Shown piece by piece: positions 48,329 to 58,531 of a stretch of 64,000 nt of DNA. The stretch is from Pelagibacteraceae bacterium AG-430-I06 (lineage in GTDB: Bacteria; Pseudomonadota; Alphaproteobacteria; Pelagibacterales; Pelagibacteraceae), in the NCBI GenBank assembly GCA_003209895.1, contig QCOH01000006.1, positions 1-64,000 on the forward strand, read 5' to 3'. A program made the translations under genes and the position numbers. The notes under the pieces were generated by a model that was given only the letters and a program-made list of their open reading frames with translations, had not been told where the DNA came from and ran no database searches. Each line of letters begins with the position of its first letter. Position 1 is the stretch's first letter.

Positions 48329-49735
48329 TTAGCAGCTGTAGTACATTTGAAACTCCATTGGATGTGGAGTGTGCTCAAAATTGTAAATTTCTTCATATTT
48401 AAGAGCAATGTAAGCATCTATTTGATCGTCAGTGAAAACATTACCTTGAGTTAAAAATTTTCTATCTTTATCTAAACTTTCCATAGCTTCTCTCAAAGAA
48501 CCACAAACTGTTGGAATTTTTTTAACTTCTGACTCACTTAATGCATATAAATCTTTATCTAAAGATTTACCTGGATCAATTTTATTTTTAATTCCATCAA
48601 GACCTGCCATTAATAATGCAGAAAATGTTAAGTATGGATTTCCAGCTGCATCAGGGAAACGAACTTCACATCTTGCAGCTTTTTTACTTTGCGTGATTGG
48701 AATTCTACAAGACGCAGATCTATTTCTAGCCGAGTAAGCTAGCAGCACCGGCGCTTCAAAGCCTGGTATTAATCTTTTATAACTATTCGTTGTTGCATTA
48801 GAGAAAGCATTTATCGCTCTAGCATGTTTTAATATTCCACCAATATAGTGTAATGCGGTATCAGATAAACCGGCATATTTATTTCCAGAAAATACTGCTG
48901 TACTTCCTTTCCATATTGATTGATGACAGTGCATTCCAGAACCGTTATCTCCTTTTACTGGTTTAGGCATAAAAGTAGCTGTCTTACCGAACGAATGTGT
49001 AACCATATGTACAGCGTATTTATAAAGTTGAAGATTGTCTGCTTGATCAACTAATGTACCAAAATACATCCCAAGTTCATGTTGGCTTGGAGCAACTTCA
49101 TGGTGATGTTTTTCAACTTTTATTCCCATATCTTTCATCGCTTTTAGATATTCACTTCTCATATCTTGTGCACTATCAACGGGTGGCACCGGGAAGTAAC
49201 CTCCTTTAATTCCAGGACGGTGACCCATGTTTCCGTTTTCGTATTTTTTTCCCGTGTTGTAGGGACCTTCGGAACTATCAATTTGAAATCCTGTATGATT
49301 CATATCGTTTGCATATCTTACATCATCAAAAACAAAAAATTCAGGCTCTGGTCCGAAGTAAGCTTTATCTCCGACACCAGTTTTTTTTAAATAAGCTTCT
49401 GCTTTTTTGGCTGTACCTCTTGGATCTCTTTCGTAAGGGTCTTTTTTAATTGCATCAAGGATGTCGCAAAATATATTAAGTGTATTGTGTGAAGTAAAAG
49501 GGTCTACGACTGCTCTTGATAAATCTGGTTTCAAAATCATGTCTGACTCATTTATTGCTTTCCAACCAGCAATAGATGAACCATCAAAGAAAACTCCTTC
49601 ATTTAACATATCTTCATCGACTATTGTTGCGTCCATAGTGACGTGTTGAAGTTTTCCTCTTGGGTCAGTAAATCTTAAATCTACATATTCGATCTCTTTA
49701 TCTTTTATAATCTTTTGAACTGAACTAGCACTCAT
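48329..49735 (-). CDS. glnA: Type I glutamine synthetase
   Basis: [36 protein letters not shown]-like and NRSASCRIP. Confidence 0.97.
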   Translation of the reverse strand: MSASSVQKIIKDKEIEYVDLRFTDPRGKLQHVTMDATIVDEDMLNEGVFFDGSSIAGWKAINESDMILKPDLSRAVVDPFTSHNTLNIFCDILDAIKKDPYERDPRGTAKKAEAYLKKTGVGDKAYFGPEPEFFVFDDVRYANDMNHTGFQIDSSEGPYNTGKKYENGNMGHRPGIKGGYFPVPPVDSAQDMRSEYLKAMKDMGIKVEKHHHEVAPSQHELGMYFGTLVDQADNLQLYKYAVHMVTHSFGKTATFMPKPVKGDNGSGMHCHQSIWKGSTAVFSGNKYAGLSDTALHYIGGILKHARAINAFSNATTNSYKRLIPGFEAPVLLAYSARNRSASCRIPITQSKKAARCEVRFPDAAGNPYLTFSALLMAGLDGIKNKIDPGKSLDKDLYALSESEVKKIPTVCGSLREAMESLDKDRKFLTQGNVFTDDQIDAYIALKYEEIYNFEHTPHPMEFQMYYSC

Positions 49736-49819
49736 AAATTCCTTTCATATTGTTTGAAAAAACGTTTAACATTACCAAATTTTTACATTTCAAGTAGACA
49801 AAAAAATATATGGCTGGTA

Positions 49820-49840
49820 TGCGTTTTTTACATTATACAA
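49820..49840 (-). promoter_or_regulatory. Candidate glnA promoter -10 element
   Basis: Perfect TATAAT on the minus strand at 49832-49837, divergent from the nnrD start. Confidence 0.45.
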
Positions 49841-49851
49841 TTCTTAATTGA

Positions 49852-50694
49852 ATGAAATTGATTAAAAACACGCCAAAAATTTGGGTCAAAAAATTTCCAT
49901 GGAAAAAAAAGTCTAGCAACAAATATTCTAGGGGCAGAGTTCTTATTCTAGGAGGTCAAAAGAATATGATTGGGGCCACAATTCTTGCTGCTGAAGCTTG
50001 TTTAAGGGTCGGTGTTGGTTCGGTTAAAATTATCTGTACCAAAGAGACTATTCGAATTTTATCACTAAAATTTCCGTCTGTACTTAAAGTAGAAATTAAT
50101 AATATCTCTTATTTAACAAGTTTTCTCAAAAAAGAAAAAAAACACACATCGGTTGCATTAGTTGGACCAGGCGCAGGAAGTAACTCTAAAACAATGAAAT
50201 TTACTGAGGAGGTTTTAAAACATATAAAATATGTAATTTTGGATGCTGATGCTTTAAATTCATTTCAAAACAAAACAAAAAAACTTTTAAAATATTTAGA
50301 TAAATTTAAACTCATTACTCCTCACAAAGCTGAATTTCATAGACTATTCCCATCAATTAAAAGAAATTTGGAAAATAAAGAAAAAGTTTTGAAATTTTTA
50401 AAATTGTGTAAATCAAATATTTTGTTTAAAGGAAATACAACTCTAATAGGCTCAAATCAAAAAATTATAAAAAATTCACATTCTTCAAGTGAGTTAGCCG
50501 TTATCGGATCAGGCGATGTACTAGCAGGAATTATTACAAGTCTGGTAGGGGACGATAAAATGCCAGTTGTGGAAGCTGCTGCAGCTGGAGCATGGTTACA
50601 CGGAGATATTGCAAAAAAATATGGCAGAGGTTTAATTTCTGAGGATTTGATTAAGGGTATCCCAGATGCGTTGAAAAGATTAAAAAATGAGTGA
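49852..50694 (+). CDS. nnrD: ADP/ATP-dependent NAD(P)H-hydrate dehydratase
   Basis: RGRVLILGGQKNMIGATILAAEACLRVGVG; LITPHKAEFHRLFP; GSGDVLAGIITSLVG. Confidence 0.93.
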   Translation: MKLIKNTPKIWVKKFPWKKKSSNKYSRGRVLILGGQKNMIGATILAAEACLRVGVGSVKIICTKETIRILSLKFPSVLKVEINNISYLTSFLKKEKKHTSVALVGPGAGSNSKTMKFTEEVLKHIKYVILDADALNSFQNKTKKLLKYLDKFKLITPHKAEFHRLFPSIKRNLENKEKVLKFLKLCKSNILFKGNTTLIGSNQKIIKNSHSSSELAVIGSGDVLAGIITSLVGDDKMPVVEAAAAGAWLHGDIAKKYGRGLISEDLIKGIPDALKRLKNE

Positions 50695-51169
50695 ATTGTT
50701 AAATAAAGAAACAGTAAAAAGAGTCGAAAAATCATTAAAAGAATTTGATAACAATTTAAAAGTTATTGCATTAGACAAAACCGCAAGAACTGCAAAAGAT
50801 GCTGCTAGTAGTTTAAAATGTGAATTAGGTGCTATTGTTAAGAGCTTAGTATTTAAAGCTGAAGATGAATTTTTGGTTTGTTTAGTATCTGGTGACAAAA
50901 GATGCTCCTTGAATAAACTTAAGAAAATTTTAAACAAAAAAGACGTTGCTATGGCAAATGCTGACGAGGTCAAAGATCATACTGGGTTTTCAATTGGCGG
51001 TGTTTCACCAACTGGTTATTTAAAAAAATTAAATATTATTGTAGATAAATCTTTAAGTAGATTTAAATATGTGTATGGTGCCGCAGGTCATCCTGATTGT
51101 GTATTTAAAATTACCTATTTAGAATTAATAAAACTAACAAGCGGACAAGAGGCAGAAATAATTGAATGA
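50687..51169 (+). CDS. YbaK/EbsC-type aminoacyl-tRNA deacylase
   Basis: TARTAKDAASSLKCELGAIVKSLVF; GFSIGGVSPTGY; VYGAAGHPDCVFKIT. Confidence 0.92.
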   Translation: MSELLNKETVKRVEKSLKEFDNNLKVIALDKTARTAKDAASSLKCELGAIVKSLVFKAEDEFLVCLVSGDKRCSLNKLKKILNKKDVAMANADEVKDHTGFSIGGVSPTGYLKKLNIIVDKSLSRFKYVYGAAGHPDCVFKITYLELIKLTSGQEAEIIE

Positions 51170-52059
51170 AAGAACCGAAAACTATTGATGTATTATTGTT
51201 AATTTTATTAGGAGCGATTTGGGGGTCAGCTTTTTTTAATATTAAAATAGCAACTTACACATATGATCCTGTAACTTTAGTTTTTTTAAGAGTATTTTTT
51301 GCATTAGTTGCCTTAGGTCTTTACTGCTTATACAAAAAAATTAAAATTTTAGCTTTTTCAAATAATTGGAAAATGTATGCTGTTGTTGGGCTTACCAATA
51401 TTACTATACCATTTCTACTAATTGCTTATGGTACAAATGTAGTCGATAGTTATTTGTCTGCGATACTGATGAGCACAACCCCACTTAGTGGAACTTTACT
51501 TGCACATTTTTTTACAAAAAATGAAAAGTTAAATATATTTAAATCAGCAGGGGTCTTAATTGGTTTTTTAGGTATTGTTTTCTTATTTTTCGATAAACTA
51601 GTTATTACTGAAAGTAATTTATTTTATGCTTTAGTTATTCTTTGTGGTTCAACTTTTTATGTAGTTGGAGGTATTTTAACATTAAAATTTTTAAAAAACG
51701 AAGGTAATGAAAATGTTTCAACTTCAACAATTTTATGGTCGTTAATTTTTCTCCTACCTTTCTGCCTTTATCAAGAACCTTGGCAAAATTTAAATCCCTC
51801 ACTGGAATCTACAATTGCATTAATTTATTTAGGTGTTTTTCCAACTGGGGTAGCATGGCTGCTCAGATTTCACATTTTAACTAAAGTTGGAATGGTATTT
51901 CAAACCCAAGTTGCTTACTTGATACCAATATTTGGAGTTATATTTGGTTATTTAATTATGGATGAACAGATTACTTGGAAAGTTTTAGCTTCTTTAATAA
52001 TAATCATTTCAGGTATATATATTGTCAAAAGAGGTAATAAGGGTATCAAAAATAGATAA
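51166..52059 (+). CDS. DMT/EamA family transporter
   Basis: LLLILLGAIWGSAFFNIKIATYTYDPVTLVFLRVFFA. Confidence 0.92.
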   Translation: MKEPKTIDVLLLILLGAIWGSAFFNIKIATYTYDPVTLVFLRVFFALVALGLYCLYKKIKILAFSNNWKMYAVVGLTNITIPFLLIAYGTNVVDSYLSAILMSTTPLSGTLLAHFFTKNEKLNIFKSAGVLIGFLGIVFLFFDKLVITESNLFYALVILCGSTFYVVGGILTLKFLKNEGNENVSTSTILWSLIFLLPFCLYQEPWQNLNPSLESTIALIYLGVFPTGVAWLLRFHILTKVGMVFQTQVAYLIPIFGVIFGYLIMDEQITWKVLASLIIIISGIYIVKRGNKGIKNR

Positions 52060-53123
52060 TGATAAACGACTCAGCACAATTAAACTTACTTTCTATAATT
52101 TCTTTATTAAGTTTTTTTATCGCCTTTATAATAAGTAAGTATTCAAACAAAATTGGAAATGGAATTTTATTAGACCAAGATTTTGAAAAACCTCAGGCTT
52201 TTCATAAAGAGCTAATTCCAAGAAGTGGAGGATTAGCTTGCATAATATCTCTTACTATTTTTTTTATTTTGTATAATTTTTTATTTAATATATTTTTATT
52301 TAATTACTTTGTTTTATCAATACTTCTTTTCTCAATTGGTTTTCTAGAAGATATCAAATTTAAAATAAGTCCTAAGTATAGACTGGGATTAATGATTATT
52401 GTGTTGTCTTTTTTTATATTATTTTCTTCAATAACAATTCAATCAATTGATCTTAAATTTTTAAATACACTAATGAATTATAAGGCTTTTTCTATTGCTT
52501 TTACTCTTTTATGTTTATTGTTTATTATAAATGGAGCTAATTTAATCGATGGCTTTAATGGTCTATTAGCTATTCATTTACTATTAATAAATTTCATACT
52601 ATTTTTTATAAATCTAAATAATGGTAATGAAAACCTTACTGTAGCATTAACAGCTCAAATAGTTGTTTTAGTCACTTTTTTATTATTTAATTTTCCAAAA
52701 GCTAAAATGTTTTTAGGTGATAGTGGTTCTTATTTATTTGGCTCATTAGTAGCCCTAAACATAATCAATACCAACAACTTAAACCCTCAAATTTCATCTT
52801 TTTTCTTTTGTATACTATTATTTTATCTATTTTTTGAAGTTTTTTTTTCTTTTTTCAGAAAATTATATCTAAGAAAGTCTCCACTGAAACCGGATAATTT
52901 ACATTTACATATGCTATTGTATAATTTTTTGGATAGATCAAAAAAATTTAAAGATAGCAATTATCTTAGTTCTCTAATAATCAATGTCATATATATATCA
53001 TTAGTTTTACCTGTTATTTTTTTAAATAATAATGCATTAATTTGTAAGTATTGGTTTTTCCTTTTGTTAGTTATTTATATAGTTTTTTATTATCTACTTT
53101 ATAGTTTCGCAAAAAAGCAATAA
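52059..53123 (+). CDS. Glycosyltransferase family 4 (MraY/WecA-like polyprenyl-phosphate sugar-1-P transferase)
   Basis: HKELIPRSGGLACI; NLIDGFNGLLA; KAKMFLGDSGSYLFGSLVA; LHLHMLLYNFL. Confidence 0.9.
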   Translation: MINDSAQLNLLSIISLLSFFIAFIISKYSNKIGNGILLDQDFEKPQAFHKELIPRSGGLACIISLTIFFILYNFLFNIFLFNYFVLSILLFSIGFLEDIKFKISPKYRLGLMIIVLSFFILFSSITIQSIDLKFLNTLMNYKAFSIAFTLLCLLFIINGANLIDGFNGLLAIHLLLINFILFFINLNNGNENLTVALTAQIVVLVTFLLFNFPKAKMFLGDSGSYLFGSLVALNIINTNNLNPQISSFFFCILLFYLFFEVFFSFFRKLYLRKSPLKPDNLHLHMLLYNFLDRSKKFKDSNYLSSLIINVIYISLVLPVIFLNNNALICKYWFFLLLVIYIVFYYLLYSFAKKQ

Positions 53124-53160
53124 TTTTTATACGCGCTAGTTTTACGAGATAAATTAGTGG
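53123..53160 (+). repeat. Partial/degenerate tRNA-Leu-like segment (putative att-like remnant)
   Basis: tatacgcgctagt (53129-53141) identical to 56374-56386 in tRNA-Leu, with weaker flanking similarity (aatt upstream, tta and tagtg downstream). Confidence 0.4.
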
Positions 53161-53270
53161 TAGAGATATCTAAAAATGGAATACTTTAAAACCATATTAT
53201 GCAAGAGACAAACTAATTTTTTTTGTTAAAATACTTTTCAAATTACATTTTTTTGATAAAATATTTTTTT

Positions 53271-53966
53271 ATGTTTAAAACATCAAATTTATCTATTTAT
53301 AAAGCGATTTGTATAATCATTATAATAAGTTTATCAAATTTTTTAATAATTTCTAATTCAGTTTCAGATGAAAAAAATGAAATTATTAAACTTGTGAATA
53401 TTAAGTTAAAAGAGATTGGTGAATTTCAAGAGCCAAAAAATTATCCAGAAGGGTTTTTGAAAAGTACAGCCAAAAAATGCAAAAACAAAAAATTTTATTG
53501 TATTCAACAAAGAGCGGTTAAAGAAATGTCTTTAAGATTTAAAAGATCAAAAAAATATAATTTAAAAAACCCTGGGAATCAGATTTATGCTATGGCGCAT
53601 TTTGAAATTTTTTATCTCAACAAATTGAGAAAAGAAAAAGAAAATATTGAAAAATTTAAAAAGAATTGGCCTGAAAAAAAAGTAAAAGGTAAAAATATCG
53701 CGAGTTTAATTAAATTAAACGAGTCAAGAAAAATAATGAGAGAAGCTCTAGGAATGAATTTGCAAACAAATATTGATGTTGCGTTAGACACATATTGGAC
53801 AATTGCAGATTTCCTACAGCAAGGTGATATAAAGGAACACAAAGTGGATAAAAATTTAATATCAAGAGGAAAACTGTTAGACGACTATAAATCAACAGTA
53901 AATAAATTAAAAAGGACTTTAGAGTCACAAAAATTAATACAAATTTACGATTATTTAGAAAGTTAA
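53271..53966 (+). CDS. Hypothetical membrane/secreted protein
   Basis: Hydrophobic N-terminus then Lys-rich domain; start moved to ATG MFKTSNLSIY. Confidence 0.6.
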   Translation: MFKTSNLSIYKAICIIIIISLSNFLIISNSVSDEKNEIIKLVNIKLKEIGEFQEPKNYPEGFLKSTAKKCKNKKFYCIQQRAVKEMSLRFKRSKKYNLKNPGNQIYAMAHFEIFYLNKLRKEKENIEKFKKNWPEKKVKGKNIASLIKLNESRKIMREALGMNLQTNIDVALDTYWTIADFLQQGDIKEHKVDKNLISRGKLLDDYKSTVNKLKRTLESQKLIQIYDYLES

Positions 53967-53969
53967 TCT

Positions 53970-56249
53970 ATGAAATTTTTAAATATTTTATTAATTTTTT
54001 TCTTACTGACCACAAACTTATTAGCAAATCAAAATCAGGATTTAGAAAAGGCATTTAAAGAGTATAAAAAAAGTATAGAAACAATACATGGCAAAATAAA
54101 AAAATTCAAAACTTCTAATTCAAAAGAGGCTAAGATAATTGATGAAAGTATTAAAGAAATACAAACATTAACAGATTACTCACTTAAAAATTTAGACATA
54201 ACTAAACAAGATGCTTTGATTAATTCACTAAAAGCGATTGATAATTATTTAAGTGATATCTCAAAATTTGTCCCACAAGAATTTTCGAGAGAAGCTCCCA
54301 ATACTCAAGCAAACTCAATTGACGAAAAATCATTAAAAAAAATGGTATCGTTTGCATCTACAATGCAAAGTAAAAAAAATAATAAAAATAAAGATTTAAT
54401 GAAAACTTATAACGCTTTAGAAAAAAAAGGCTTTGATATTTCAAAAACAAATGAAAAATTAAATTCAATAAAAAATGTTTCATTAGTAGATACCAAAAAA
54501 AGAGTAGAGGATATCTTTGAAAAACCTGAATTTATAAGCAAAGAAGTTAATGAAACAAGATTGTCAGATTTTGCTACCGCAAGAGTTCTTCAAAAATTTG
54601 ATTTTAGTTGGGAGAAAAATAATTTTAGAATTTCAGTTGGTAAACCTGTCGATGAGGCTTTAGGGGTTAAAAAAACTGTTTTTGATGAAGCTATAAAATT
54701 TGGATTTTCTGAAGAAAAAGCTAATCTTATTTCCAATAACGCATATTCTGCATATTACGATATGTATTTTCATGCTGACGAAGTTTCAGAAAAGGTAAGA
54801 GCTGCAGGCGGCAGTTGGGAGGAAGCCGACAAAGCATTAGAGAATTGGTTATTAGATGATAAAAATCGATATAAGGAATGGGCTCTCAATTTGTATGATT
54901 TAAATGATTTAGAAGAGGATAAATATTTGCCCGATCCTAAAGCACTAAAAGATTGGTTTAACAGAATCGGAAATAAAGAAGTGAAAGCTTATCAAATTTC
55001 AAAAGATAGAATTGAAAAAGAAGCCATGGCAAGAACTATTGATTATTTGACCCAAGATTTTATTGATGGACAGAAAGCATCCGCAGAAAGTGATCCTTAT
55101 AAAGAAGCAGATGAAGTTTTTAATTTTGTAAAAGAAATGGCTATAGAAAAAGGTTTTAGTACAGATGAGGCCGAAATTATAAGTGAAAATGCAAAATCAA
55201 AATATTTGGATATTTGGTTGGATGCTACTTTAGAGATGGAAAAAGTTCTCGCATCTGGCAAAGGTTATGATGTTGCCGATAAAGCGGTAGAAAAATGGGC
55301 CATGACAAATGAAAACAAATACGGGAAATGGTTTGAAGCTTGGGGGGAACCAGAGAACCCTGATAAAGACTGGATACCTAATAAAGAAAATTTTGGTAAG
55401 TATCTTGATGATTTAAAAGGCAAAACTATTGAAAGAGTAGAAATATCAGATAGCAGAAAAGATATAGAGATTAGCATGAAAGTTTATGAGAACATTAATT
55501 ACAATAACAAACTACAACAGTGGGAAGGTGATGTTTTTAAAGAGGCCAATCAGGTTGCCGATGCTTTCTATAATAGGGCATTAAATGATTTAGAGCTATC
55601 ACAGAGTGAGGCTAACAAAATCAAGCAGAACGCATATAATACTTATGTTGATACTTGGTACGAAGGAACTTATGTATCAGAAGAAGTCAGATATAGAGGA
55701 GGCTCCTGGGAAGATGCAGACAAAGCTGTAGAAAGTTGGTTTCAAAAAAGTAAATACAAAGATTTTTGGGAAAAAAATGAGAAAAATTACGGAATTAAAA
55801 TTGAGGAAGATGATCTAGGAAAAATTACAGTTATTGTTCAACCAATTGAAGAAATTTATCTAACACCAAAACCAATGCTAACTAAAAAAGAACCAATAGA
55901 GCCTCAAAAACCAAAAGTTGATGATGTAAAAAAAGAGCTTGTAGATACTGATATTGGAATTGATAAAGGTGATTTAAAAGCAGCACAAGAGAGTTTACCT
56001 GATGGAAATACTTTGGCTGAAATTCAAGGAGAAATTAAGGAATTAAATATCTACGGAGAAGTTATGGCGAGCGCTGAAGCACTAACCTCTGTCCAAGAAG
56101 CTGCTAGAGACGCAGCCGCAGCTGCTGGTCAAGCCAAAGCTGCAGCAAGTGAAGCAGCTGCTCCACAAGGCGAAGGATCAGGAATTCCTAACCAAGCTGC
56201 TAATGGAAAAGCAAGTGACACACCCCATCAAGCAAGTAATGACGATTAA
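53970..56249 (+). CDS. Large secreted hypothetical protein with three internal repeats and a Pro/Ala-rich C-terminus
   Basis: Signal peptide MKFLNILLIFFLLTTNLLANQ; repeat core ..AN.IS.NAYS.Y.D.W..A...SE.VRA.GGSWE.ADKA.E.W.. at aa ~238-305, ~382-455, ~523-600. Confidence 0.75.
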   Translation: MKFLNILLIFFLLTTNLLANQNQDLEKAFKEYKKSIETIHGKIKKFKTSNSKEAKIIDESIKEIQTLTDYSLKNLDITKQDALINSLKAIDNYLSDISKFVPQEFSREAPNTQANSIDEKSLKKMVSFASTMQSKKNNKNKDLMKTYNALEKKGFDISKTNEKLNSIKNVSLVDTKKRVEDIFEKPEFISKEVNETRLSDFATARVLQKFDFSWEKNNFRISVGKPVDEALGVKKTVFDEAIKFGFSEEKANLISNNAYSAYYDMYFHADEVSEKVRAAGGSWEEADKALENWLLDDKNRYKEWALNLYDLNDLEEDKYLPDPKALKDWFNRIGNKEVKAYQISKDRIEKEAMARTIDYLTQDFIDGQKASAESDPYKEADEVFNFVKEMAIEKGFSTDEAEIISENAKSKYLDIWLDATLEMEKVLASGKGYDVADKAVEKWAMTNENKYGKWFEAWGEPENPDKDWIPNKENFGKYLDDLKGKTIERVEISDSRKDIEISMKVYENINYNNKLQQWEGDVFKEANQVADAFYNRALNDLELSQSEANKIKQNAYNTYVDTWYEGTYVSEEVRYRGGSWEDADKAVESWFQKSKYKDFWEKNEKNYGIKIEEDDLGKITVIVQPIEEIYLTPKPMLTKKEPIEPQKPKVDDVKKELVDTDIGIDKGDLKAAQESLPDGNTLAEIQGEIKELNIYGEVMASAEALTSVQEAARDAAAAAGQAKAAASEAAAPQGEGSGIPNQAANGKASDTPHQASNDD

Positions 56250-56354
56250 TTATAATTAATAAACAAATTACTTGTATCTATAGGTGAATTTAATTAAACA
56301 CTTAAAAATAATAATTTTGACAGTTTAGTTATAGAGAGCTAAAAAAGTTAATAA

Positions 56355-56439
56355 GGGCAAGTGGCGGAATTGGTATACGCGCTAGTCTTAGGAACTAGTG
56401 CCGCAAGGCTTAAGAGTTCGAGTCTCTTCTTGCCCACCA
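56355..56439 (+). tRNA. tRNA-Leu (UAG), CCA encoded
   Basis: Acceptor gggcaag/cttgccc + acca; anticodon arm ctagt-cttagga-actag; long variable arm; T arm gagttcgagtctc. Confidence 0.95.
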
Positions 56440-56446
56440 TAGAATT

Positions 56447-57793
56447 ATGAAAGTAAAAGTAACTTCAAAAAAGGGTCTTAAAACCAGTTTATCTGTTTTA
56501 GTTGACAAAAAAATAATACAAAACAAATTAGATGAAAAACTAGAAGAACTTAAAGACAAAGTCCATCTTAAAGGTTTTAGACCTGGCAAAGTTCCTCCGC
56601 AAGTCATAAAGAATCAGTTTGGTAAAGCAATTTATGGTGAAGTTATAGACAAAATTTTAAAAGAGACGTCAACAAAAGCAATTGAAGAAAACAAGCTCAA
56701 AGTAGCCGGGCAACCAAAAATTGATCTAAAAACATTTGGAGAAGGTAAAAATCTTGATTACACGATTGAAGTCGAGACTTTGCCAGAAGTCAAACTTAAA
56801 TCTTTAGATAGTATTAAATTTGTAGATTATGAAATTTCAGTTGATCAAAGCACTATAGACAAAAGGATTGATGAAATATCAAAAAGTCAACAAAATTTTT
56901 CTGATAAGTCAAAATCTGAAGTAGCAAAAAACGGTGATATGGTTATTTTTGATTACAATGCAAAAATCAATGGAAAAAGTTTTGAAGGTGGAGATGGAAA
57001 AAATTTACAGATTGTTCTCGGCAGAGACTTATTTATCAAAGGCTTTGATAATCAACTTATTGGAGTTAAAATTAATGAGAGCAAAGTTGTTAAAGTTAAA
57101 CTTCCACCAAATTACCCAAAAAAAGAATTAGCAAATCAAAATGCTGAATTTAATTGTAAAATTAATAATTTGAAAAAACCTATTGAAACAAAAATCGATG
57201 ATGATTTTGCAAAAAAAATCGGTGCAAAAGATTTAAAAGATTTAAAAGATTTGGTAAAAAAACAAATCACCGGTGAATACAAGAGGAGTTTAGATTCATT
57301 AACAAAAAAAAATTTGTTGGATCAGATAGAAAAATTACACACTTTAGATTTACCACCAAACCTTGTCAACCAGGAGACTAAAATTCTTACACAAAATCTT
57401 AAAAAAGAAGATATTGAAAAAAATAAAGAAAAAAACGAAAAAATAGCAAAATCCAGAATTAAAATTGGAATAATCCTAAATGAAATAGCAGAAAAAAATA
57501 ATCTGAAAGTAAACGATGAAGAAATTAAAAATGAAATACAAAAGCAAATTAGAAGTATGCCCGGACAAGAAAAAATGATTATGGATTATTATAAAAAAAA
57601 TTCAAATGCAGCCGCAAGTCTTAAAGGAGCACTATATGAAGAAAAAATCATAGATCTTTTAAGAAAAAAAAGTAAATCAACCAAAAAAACTGTTAGCCTC
57701 TCCGAAGCAGAAGAAATAATTAAAAAAAATGCTAATTCTAATCAAGTAGAGACAAAAACCGTAAAAAATCCAAAAAATAAAAAGAAAAAATAA
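56447..57793 (+). CDS. tig: Trigger factor
   Basis: KGFRPGKVPPQVIKNQFG; FKBP-like region; precedes clpP-clpX-lon. Confidence 0.95.
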   Translation: MKVKVTSKKGLKTSLSVLVDKKIIQNKLDEKLEELKDKVHLKGFRPGKVPPQVIKNQFGKAIYGEVIDKILKETSTKAIEENKLKVAGQPKIDLKTFGEGKNLDYTIEVETLPEVKLKSLDSIKFVDYEISVDQSTIDKRIDEISKSQQNFSDKSKSEVAKNGDMVIFDYNAKINGKSFEGGDGKNLQIVLGRDLFIKGFDNQLIGVKINESKVVKVKLPPNYPKKELANQNAEFNCKINNLKKPIETKIDDDFAKKIGAKDLKDLKDLVKKQITGEYKRSLDSLTKKNLLDQIEKLHTLDLPPNLVNQETKILTQNLKKEDIEKNKEKNEKIAKSRIKIGIILNEIAEKNNLKVNDEEIKNEIQKQIRSMPGQEKMIMDYYKKNSNAAASLKGALYEEKIIDLLRKKSKSTKKTVSLSEAEEIIKKNANSNQVETKTVKNPKNKKKK

Positions 57794-57839
57794 AAAAAAT
57801 TAGCAAAATCTTTATTTAAAATGTATAAGCGATATTGCT

Positions 57840-58451
57840 ATGATTCGTAAAATTGAAGAACAATTAAATAACCTCATACCAATGGTTGTTGAGCAAACTA
57901 CTAAAGGTGAGCGAGCATACGATATATATTCAAGACTTTTAAAAGAGAGAATTGTTTTTTTAGTTGGAGGCGTAAACGACAATGTAGCTTCATTAGTTAC
58001 TGCACAATTACTTTTTTTAGAGTCAGAAAATCCAAAAAAAGAAATATTTTTTTATATTAATAGCCCTGGTGGACTAGTAACTTCTGGTCTTGGTATCTAC
58101 GATACTATGCAATATATTAAATCTCCTGTATCAACATTGTGCATTGGACAAGCATCATCGATGGGCTCTTTCTTACTGGCAGCAGGAGAAAAAGGTAAGA
58201 GATTTTCACTTCCAAACTCTAGAATAATGGTGCACCAACCCTCAGCGGGATTTCAAGGACAAGCAACAGATATACAAATTCATGCCAAAGAAATTTTGTC
58301 TTTAAAAGAAAGATTAAATAAAATCTATTCCAAGCATACAGGAAAATCTGTTAAAGAAATTTCATCAGCCCTTGAAAGAGATAAATTTATGACCGCAGAA
58401 GAGGCAAAAGATTTTGGATTGATAGATAAAGTTGTTGAGAAAAGAAATTAA
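57840..58451 (+). CDS. clpP: ATP-dependent Clp protease proteolytic subunit
   Basis: [31 protein letters not shown]. Confidence 0.97.
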   Translation: MIRKIEEQLNNLIPMVVEQTTKGERAYDIYSRLLKERIVFLVGGVNDNVASLVTAQLLFLESENPKKEIFFYINSPGGLVTSGLGIYDTMQYIKSPVSTLCIGQASSMGSFLLAAGEKGKRFSLPNSRIMVHQPSAGFQGQATDIQIHAKEILSLKERLNKIYSKHTGKSVKEISSALERDKFMTAEEAKDFGLIDKVVEKRN

Positions 58452-58531
58452 TACACAATATATAGACTTAGGCACAACTTACGCTTGCTTTAGTCAACAC
58501 CAACATTTAAATTAATTGAAAGTGATTCGAT

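Noticed and set aside
49812-49825. tggctggtatgcg upstream of glnA as a sigma-54 promoter
   Set aside because: GG-GC spacing is wrong for sigma-54; a perfect TATAAT on the minus strand better explains glnA transcription.
57225-57255. Short tandem repeat (ttaaaagat x3) in tig
   Set aside because: Encodes DLKDLKDL within a normal protein region; ordinary low-complexity coding sequence.
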